A stretch of 64,000 nucleotides of DNA from Denitrobacterium detoxificans (GTDB lineage Bacteria; Actinomycetota; Coriobacteriia; Coriobacteriales; Eggerthellaceae). Made by a program: the position numbers and the translations under genes. Of this stretch, positions 59,694-64,000 are shown one piece after another (the stretch's first letter is position 1; each line of letters starts with the position of its first letter). Below the pieces are notes generated by a model. It saw nothing but the letters and a program-made list of their open reading frames with translations, did no database searches and was not told the DNA's origin. Location of the stretch: NCBI RefSeq assembly GCF_001643775.1, contig NZ_CP011402.1, forward strand, positions 186,001 through 250,000. Reading direction: 5' to 3'.

Positions 59694-60040
59694 CGACGCC
59701 AGACGGCTTCTCCGAAGAGCTGGTCAACCTGGCGCGGTCGTTCGTTAACGAGGAGCAGGAGAAGGTCGTCGCCGCCGTGCGCAAGGGCGCGGACGTGACG
59801 AAGCAGCAGCTCGTTCAGACCTCGCCGTCCGATTCGGGTGATTACGCGGCTGGGTGGCGCCGTTCGAGCAAGGTGACCTTCGATCACATCGAGGCCAGCG
59901 TGTACCAGGCGAAGAAGCCTGGCCTGCCTCATCTGCTCGAAAAGGGCCACGGCGGACCGCATCCCGCGCCCGCCCATCCCCACATCGAATCAGCCTACGA
60001 GGTAGGCGTCGCGACAATAGAGAGCGAGCTGGGCACATGA
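59690..60040 (+). CDS. HK97 gp10-like tail/neck protein
   Basis: 116 residues. Characteristic GADVTKQQLVQTSPSDSGDYAAGWR, then LPHLLEKGHGGPHPAPAHPH, a hallmark of HK97_gp10 family proteins involved in tail completion or neck assembly. Starts in an ATGA overlap with the previous gene. Confidence 0.85.
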   Translation: MTTPDGFSEELVNLARSFVNEEQEKVVAAVRKGADVTKQQLVQTSPSDSGDYAAGWRRSSKVTFDHIEASVYQAKKPGLPHLLEKGHGGPHPAPAHPHIESAYEVGVATIESELGT

Positions 60041-60357
60041 CGAACGAGGATGTCATCTCGATCCTGGAATCGACGGGCTATCCCGTCAGCTACGGCGTGC
60101 CCTCCGACGAGGAGTCGCTGCCCCGCATCGTCGTCTACGAGTCGGCGAGCAGCGACCTGCGCGCCGACCAGACCATCTACCAGCGCATCCGCTCCTTCAC
60201 CGCTGAGCTGTGGACGGCTGGCAAGCAGCCGGCGCAGCAGCGCGCGCTCGAGGACGCCCTGCTGGCGGCTGGCCTCGTGCCCACGTGCATGGAGATGCCG
60301 CTTGCTGACGAGAAGCTAATTCGAACCGATTACGAGTTCAGCACCCTGCTGGACTAG
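60037..60357 (+). CDS. Putative tail terminator/completion protein
   Basis: 106 residues. ISILESTGYPVSYGVPSDEE followed by PRIVVYESASSDLRAD and QRALEDALLAAGLVP resembles the gp17/gpU-like tail-completion fold. Position between the gp10-like protein and the major tail protein supports this. Confidence 0.75.
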   Translation: MTNEDVISILESTGYPVSYGVPSDEESLPRIVVYESASSDLRADQTIYQRIRSFTAELWTAGKQPAQQRALEDALLAAGLVPTCMEMPLADEKLIRTDYEFSTLLD

Positions 60358-60377
60358 ACAAGAGAGGAGCCATAAGC

Positions 60378-60962
60378 ATGGCCAACAAAGTTGAATTCGG
60401 CGTGAGCAACATGCACCACGCCAAGGTCACCGAGTCCGGTGGTGCCTACACCTTCGGCAACTACGTCGCCGACCCCGGCACGACCAACATCGAATGGGAG
60501 CCATCGGGCGGCCAGGAGGTGTTCCATGCCGACAACGGCTCGTACTACGTGACCTACACGAACAACGGCGGCACCATCACCATCGAGCAGGCGCTGCTCT
60601 CCGAGCAGTTCCTCATCGACACGGGATTCTACGAGCGCGACGTGAACGGCGCCATCGTGGAGGTGGCCGACAAGCAGCCGAACCCGCTTGCCATCGCGTT
60701 CGACGTCGACGGCGATGCCAAGGCGCGCCACAACGTCTTCTACTACTGCGTGCCGAGCATCCCCGGCGGCAGCGCGGCCACGACCGAGGACACCACCACG
60801 CCCTCGACATCGCAGATCGAGCTGACCTACACGCCCATCGTCATGGACGGCCGCAAGGTCTCCAAGCTGAGCCTGCAGCTCGACCCCGAGCACCCCACCG
60901 CATACAACGACTTCTTCAACGCGGTCTACACGCCCGTGTGGACGGAGACCGCCCAGGGCTAA
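60378..60962 (+). CDS. Major tail tube protein
   Basis: 194 residues, GAGAGGAGCC ribosome site. KVEFGVSNMHHAKVTESGGA, GQEVFHADNGSYYVTYTNNGG and KVSKLSLQLDPEHPTAYNDF are typical of the siphovirus tube proteins (phi13-like major tail protein family). It polymerises as hexamer rings around the tape measure. Confidence 0.9.
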   Translation: MANKVEFGVSNMHHAKVTESGGAYTFGNYVADPGTTNIEWEPSGGQEVFHADNGSYYVTYTNNGGTITIEQALLSEQFLIDTGFYERDVNGAIVEVADKQPNPLAIAFDVDGDAKARHNVFYYCVPSIPGGSAATTEDTTTPSTSQIELTYTPIVMDGRKVSKLSLQLDPEHPTAYNDFFNAVYTPVWTETAQG

Positions 60963-60971
60963 GGAGGCACC

Positions 60972-61151
60972 ATGAAGGTCAAGTTCACGCGCGCGTTCCG
61001 TGGCCTCAAGGAGGGCCGCCTTTTCGAGAACGAGACGGCCGAGATGACCGAGGCGCGCTTCAAGGAGGTGGTCGCCGCGTGCAAGGCGGCTGGCTACCCC
61101 GATGCGGACCTGCCCAAGCGCGTGCCAGCGCGCCGCGCGAAGAGGGCCTAG
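60972..61151 (+). CDS. Small phage tail-module protein, unknown
   Basis: 59 residues, AAGGAGGCACC upstream. Basic: FTRAFRGLKEGRLFENETAE, then MTEARFKEVVAACKAAGYPD and an Arg/Lys tail. Directly follows the tail tube gene and precedes the tail chaperone. Function unknown. Confidence 0.65.
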   Translation: MKVKFTRAFRGLKEGRLFENETAEMTEARFKEVVAACKAAGYPDADLPKRVPARRAKRA

Positions 61152-61677
61152 ATGGTCCGCGAGATAGAGATCTACGGGAAGAGGGTCGCCGTCGCAGGCG
61201 GCCCTCTCGCCGTATGGGCGTACTGGCGCGAGTTCGAGAGCGACCTATGGGCCGACCTGCGCGCAGCGAACACCGACGACGGCCCCATCCTGGCCGTCTG
61301 GCTGCAGGTCGTCTGGGCAATGGCCAAGGCGGCCGACGAGGCCACGCCCGAATTCGGGAAGTGGCTCGGGGCGTTCGAGGAATTCGACCTGGGGGACGTC
61401 ACTGCCGTGGCGGTGATGGACCAGGCATTCTACGCCGCCTTTTTTCGTCAGCGACAGGCCAGCGGAGCCGAGCGAGCCAGACGAGCCATCGGACGATGGC
61501 TGGAATCCATTGCGCAACGTCTATCTGGCGCTGCGGATGGGGATGTCGCTCGCTGACCTGCGCCAGCTGGACATGGCCGACTTCATAGCCATGACCGACA
61601 TCATGGGCGAATCGCAGCGCGAGGAGCCAGAGAAGCGAAAGGCAACCCAGGCTGACATCGATGCCTTCCTGGGCTAA
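61152..61677 (+). CDS. Tail assembly chaperone, with probable +1 frameshift extension
   Basis: The zero frame (61152-61556) gives a 134-residue protein beginning MVREIEIYGKRVAVAGGPLA, in the place of lambda G between tail tube and tape measure. At 61440-61448 it reads TTT TTT CGT. A +1 shift on the second TTT (re-pairing as TTC) leads to a second open frame to TAA 61675. That frame encodes PAEPSEPDEPSDDGWNPLRN and a coherent helical domain (YLALRMGMSLADLRQLDMAD), for a fusion of about 174 residues. The downstream frame has no ribosome site of its own. This parallels the G/GT products needed for tail-length control. Confidence 0.78.
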
Positions 61678-61693
61678 TCGAATAGGAGAGGCG

Positions 61694-64000
61694 ATGGCCA
61701 GCGAGTACAAGGGCCTGTTCGTAAAGTTCGAGGGCGACACCACGGGGCTCACGGCCGCGCTGTCGGCCATCGACAAGGAGTCCCGCGCGACGCAGCGCAA
61801 CCTCACGTCCCTGAATCGCGCCCTCAAGTTCAGCCCGAAGAGCACCACGCTGCTCGCGCAGGCCATGCGCACCTATTCGACGCAGATCGACAACGCGCGC
61901 ACCCGCCTGGCCGTGCTGCGCCAGGCCCAGGACGACCTGGGCAGCAGGGACGTGAACCCCGCGGCCTGGGACCGCCTGGAAATGGAAATCGCCCAGTGCG
62001 AGAGCCGCATCGAGCAGTACCGGGCGAAGCTGGTGGAGGTCACGGCCGCCCATTCGGCCCTGGGCCAGTTCGGCGCGAAGTGGACGGAGCTTGGCGAGAA
62101 GATTTCTGGCGTAGGCTCCAAGGTGTCCTCATTCGGGGACACCTGGACGCGCACCGTGTCCCTCGGCCTGGTGGCTGCGGGTGCCGCCGCCGTCAAGACG
62201 GCCGTGGACATGGACACCGCGCTCACGGGCGTCAAGAAGACGGTCGACGGCACCGAGGAACAGTACGAGCAGCTCAAGCAGGCCGCCATTGAGTTCTCGC
62301 AGACGAATCCCGTATCAGCCGCGACCATCATGGACCTTGAGGCCCTGGGCGCGCAGCTCGGATACGGCATAGACGAGCTAGGCGAGTTCTCGCGCGTCGC
62401 AAGTTCGCTCCAAATTTCGACCGACATGGACGCAGAGACGGCGGCCACCGAGATGGCCCAGTTCGCGAATATCACCAAAATGGCCCACGAGGAGTCGAGC
62501 AACTACGCGAGCGCCATCGTCGAGCTGGGCAACAACATGGCCACGACCGAATCGAAGATCTCCGCCATGGCGCAGCGCACGGCCGCGGCTGGCACGCAGG
62601 CGGGAATGACACAGGCCGAAATCCTCGGCTGGTCGGCGGCGATGTCATCTTTGGGCGTCGAAGCCGAGGCTGGCGGCACCGCATTTTCGCAGACCATCTC
62701 AGAGATCGACAAGGTGGTGGCGACGGGCGGCGAATCGCTCGACGCCTACGCGAAGATGGCGGGGATGAGCGCGGAGGAATTCCAGCAGGCATGGGGCGAG
62801 AACGCCACGGCGGCGTTCGAGAGCATGCTCGAGGGCATCGCCAACGGCGAGAACATGGCCAAGGCGCTCGAGGAGATCGACGTCAACGGCGTGCGCGCCT
62901 CCGACGTGCTCAAGCGCATGGCCGGCAACACCGACCTGGTGAAGAGCGCGATCGACCACGCGAACAAGGGCTGGAGCGAGAACACCGCCCTATCCAAGGA
63001 GGTCGCGAACAGGAACGAGTCGCTTGCCGCCAAGTTCGAAATCCTGAAGAACAAGGTCGCGGCCGTCGCCGAGAAGTTCGGCGGCCCACTCGCCGATGCG
63101 CTGCTAGACGCCGTGGATGCGGCCGAGCCGCTGTTCCAGGCCATCGCCGATGGGGCGCAGGCGTTCAGCGAGATGGACGAGGAGCAGCAGCAGGCAATCA
63201 TCCGCACCGTGGCCCTCGTGGCCGCATTCGGCCCGCTGCTGTCCGCGCTGGGCCGCGTGACGACAGGCATCGGAAACGCGGTCTCCTCCATAGGCAATGC
63301 GGCGACGTGGTTGTCGAAGCTGAACGCGGCAAGCGCCGAGGGCACGAGCGGCATCGCCAAGCTAGCGGGCAAGGTCGGCCTATCGGCTGGCCAGTTCGGA
63401 CTCGCCGCTGGCGGTGCCACCATTCTGGCTGGCGCAATCGCGGCGTTCGCCGTGCCCATCGCCCAGGCGGCCGCCTCGAGCGACCGATTCGACAAGGCGC
63501 TGGGGAACATGAACTCGACCCTGGCGAACGGCATCTCGAGCGCCAATGGCGCAGCCGATGCCATTGGGCAGGTGGGCGATGCCGCCGATACAAGCTCGTC
63601 ATCCTTCGAGGGGACCATCGGCTTCCTCGACAGCCTCTCCGCTGGCATGGAGCGCCTGACCTCGGCGGCGAACGAGCGCTACACGAGCGCCCAGGGCGAG
63701 GTGGCGCTGCTCGACTCGTACGGCAAGACCATCGACGAGCTGGGCGGCAGGAGCGACCTCACCGAGACCGAGGTGGCGGAGCTGAACAACGCCATCGACC
63801 ACGTGAACCAGACATGCGGCACGAGCTACGAGCTCGACGAGCACTACAACGTCGTGGAGCACGTCGGCGACGCGTACGAGGACGCCGCGGGCAAGGTCGA
63901 CCTCTACATCCAGAAGCAGCAGGCGCTCATCAGGGCGCAGGCGTACGAGGGAACGCTATCCGACCTGTACAACCAGCAGATTGCCCAGCAGGATGCCGTC
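61694..64000 (+). CDS. Tail tape measure protein, N-terminal part (runs off right edge)
   Basis: Open from ATG 61694 (AGGAGAGGC upstream) to the edge, 769 codons. The N-terminus has a coiled coil (AIDKESRATQRNLTSLNRAL ... RLEMEIAQCESRIEQYRAKL). A hydrophobic segment and a TP901-type tape-measure domain follow (DMDTALTGVKKTVDGTEEQY, FSQTNPVSAATIMDLEALGA, MTQAEILGWSAAMSSLGVEA). Further hydrophobic segments lie near 510-600. It sets tail length and is ejected during infection. Confidence 0.93.
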   Translation, partial: MASEYKGLFVKFEGDTTGLTAALSAIDKESRATQRNLTSLNRALKFSPKSTTLLAQAMRTYSTQIDNARTRLAVLRQAQDDLGSRDVNPAAWDRLEMEIAQCESRIEQYRAKLVEVTAAHSALGQFGAKWTELGEKISGVGSKVSSFGDTWTRTVSLGLVAAGAAAVKTAVDMDTALTGVKKTVDGTEEQYEQLKQAAIEFSQTNPVSAATIMDLEALGAQLGYGIDELGEFSRVASSLQISTDMDAETAATEMAQFANITKMAHEESSNYASAIVELGNNMATTESKISAMAQRTAAAGTQAGMTQAEILGWSAAMSSLGVEAEAGGTAFSQTISEIDKVVATGGESLDAYAKMAGMSAEEFQQAWGENATAAFESMLEGIANGENMAKALEEIDVNGVRASDVLKRMAGNTDLVKSAIDHANKGWSENTALSKEVANRNESLAAKFEILKNKVAAVAEKFGGPLADALLDAVDAAEPLFQAIADGAQAFSEMDEEQQQAIIRTVALVAAFGPLLSALGRVTTGIGNAVSSIGNAATWLSKLNAASAEGTSGIAKLAGKVGLSAGQFGLAAGGATILAGAIAAFAVPIAQAAASSDRFDKALGNMNSTLANGISSANGAADAIGQVGDAADTSSSSFEGTIGFLDSLSAGMERLTSAANERYTSAQGEVALLDSYGKTIDELGGRSDLTETEVAELNNAIDHVNQTCGTSYELDEHYNVVEHVGDAYEDAAGKVDLYIQKQQALIRAQAYEGTLSDLYNQQIAQQDAV

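Larger units (their letters stand above)
40404..64000. mobile_element. Prophage integrated in flp (left part; extends past the right edge)
   Basis: Everything from the flp breakpoint to the right edge is phage-like: integrase and repressor leftward, then early, replication, packaging, head and tail genes rightward in the classical siphovirus order with HK97-type capsid proteins. Genes are densely packed with ATGA overlaps. The left end is fixed within a few bases by the loss of Flp homology after LVGVLVV. The right end, lysis genes and attR are not in the window, so the element exceeds 23.6 kb. Intact genes throughout suggest it may be functional. Confidence 0.93.

Noticed and set aside
60494-61588. 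Long plus-strand frame overlapping the major tail protein and tail chaperone, which would also be the -1 frame of the chaperone
   Set aside because: The translation is Arg/His-rich and low complexity, and after the slippery T run it gives Cys/Trp-rich residues with no tail-chaperone character. The +1 frame is the plausible extension.

Overview
The window looks like chromosome of an anaerobic actinobacterium of the class Coriobacteriia, most likely family Eggerthellaceae (inference). Support comes from moderately high G+C with many GTG/TTG starts, a 666-residue flavin/Fe-S/FAD enoate-reductase-type enzyme, a single-chain purL of about 1,240 residues, and a rubrerythrin. No species call is possible from sequence alone.

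Layout, left to right. 1-585: 5' part of a rhamnosyltransferase-like gene running off the left edge, then tRNA-Lys with its own promoter and terminator. 967-5197: aroK followed by infA-rpmJ-rpsM-rpsK-rpsD-rpoA-rplQ, the alpha-operon block of translation and transcription genes, closed by a UUCG terminator. 5252-21680: metabolic and transport genes (lone ecfT, prepilin peptidase, LOG-family protein, metallo-hydrolase, enoate reductase-like enzyme, HAD phosphatase, purL, polysaccharide deacetylase lipoprotein, apt, CorA-like transporter, and an ABC/FtsX-type exporter pair). 21751-25610: a compact type IV pilus-like operon on the minus strand (pilC-type protein, four small membrane-anchored pilin-like proteins, pilT). 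25738-34818: transglutaminase lipoprotein, a large membrane GGDEF/EAL protein, citramalate synthase with a TrpR-like partner, Nudix hydrolase, rubrerythrin and M18 aminopeptidase. 35006-40409: a Tad/Flp pilus operon (cpaB-cpaE-cpaF-tadB-tadC-flp).

40404 to the right edge is a prophage inserted inside the flp pilin gene, leaving a 52-codon stub. From the junction it has: a large serine integrase and a LexA/CI-type repressor (leftward); a Cro-like protein and small early genes; a second, tyrosine-type integrase; a homing-type HNH gene; ssb; an initiator-like protein whose gene contains four iterons and an A+T-rich stretch (probable replication origin); a helicase-loader-like ATPase; a ParB-like protein; small accessory genes; a late regulator; an HNH nuclease; and an HK97-type structural module (terminase small and large subunits, portal, ClpP-like protease, capsid, connectors, major tail protein, frameshifted tail chaperone, tape measure). 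The right attachment site, lysis genes and the rest of flp lie outside the window.

The most interesting points are the pilin gene as integration target (a possible phage-controlled pilus switch), a lambda-like origin embedded in the initiator gene, and a probable programmed +1 frameshift at a UUU-CGU site in the tail chaperone gene.
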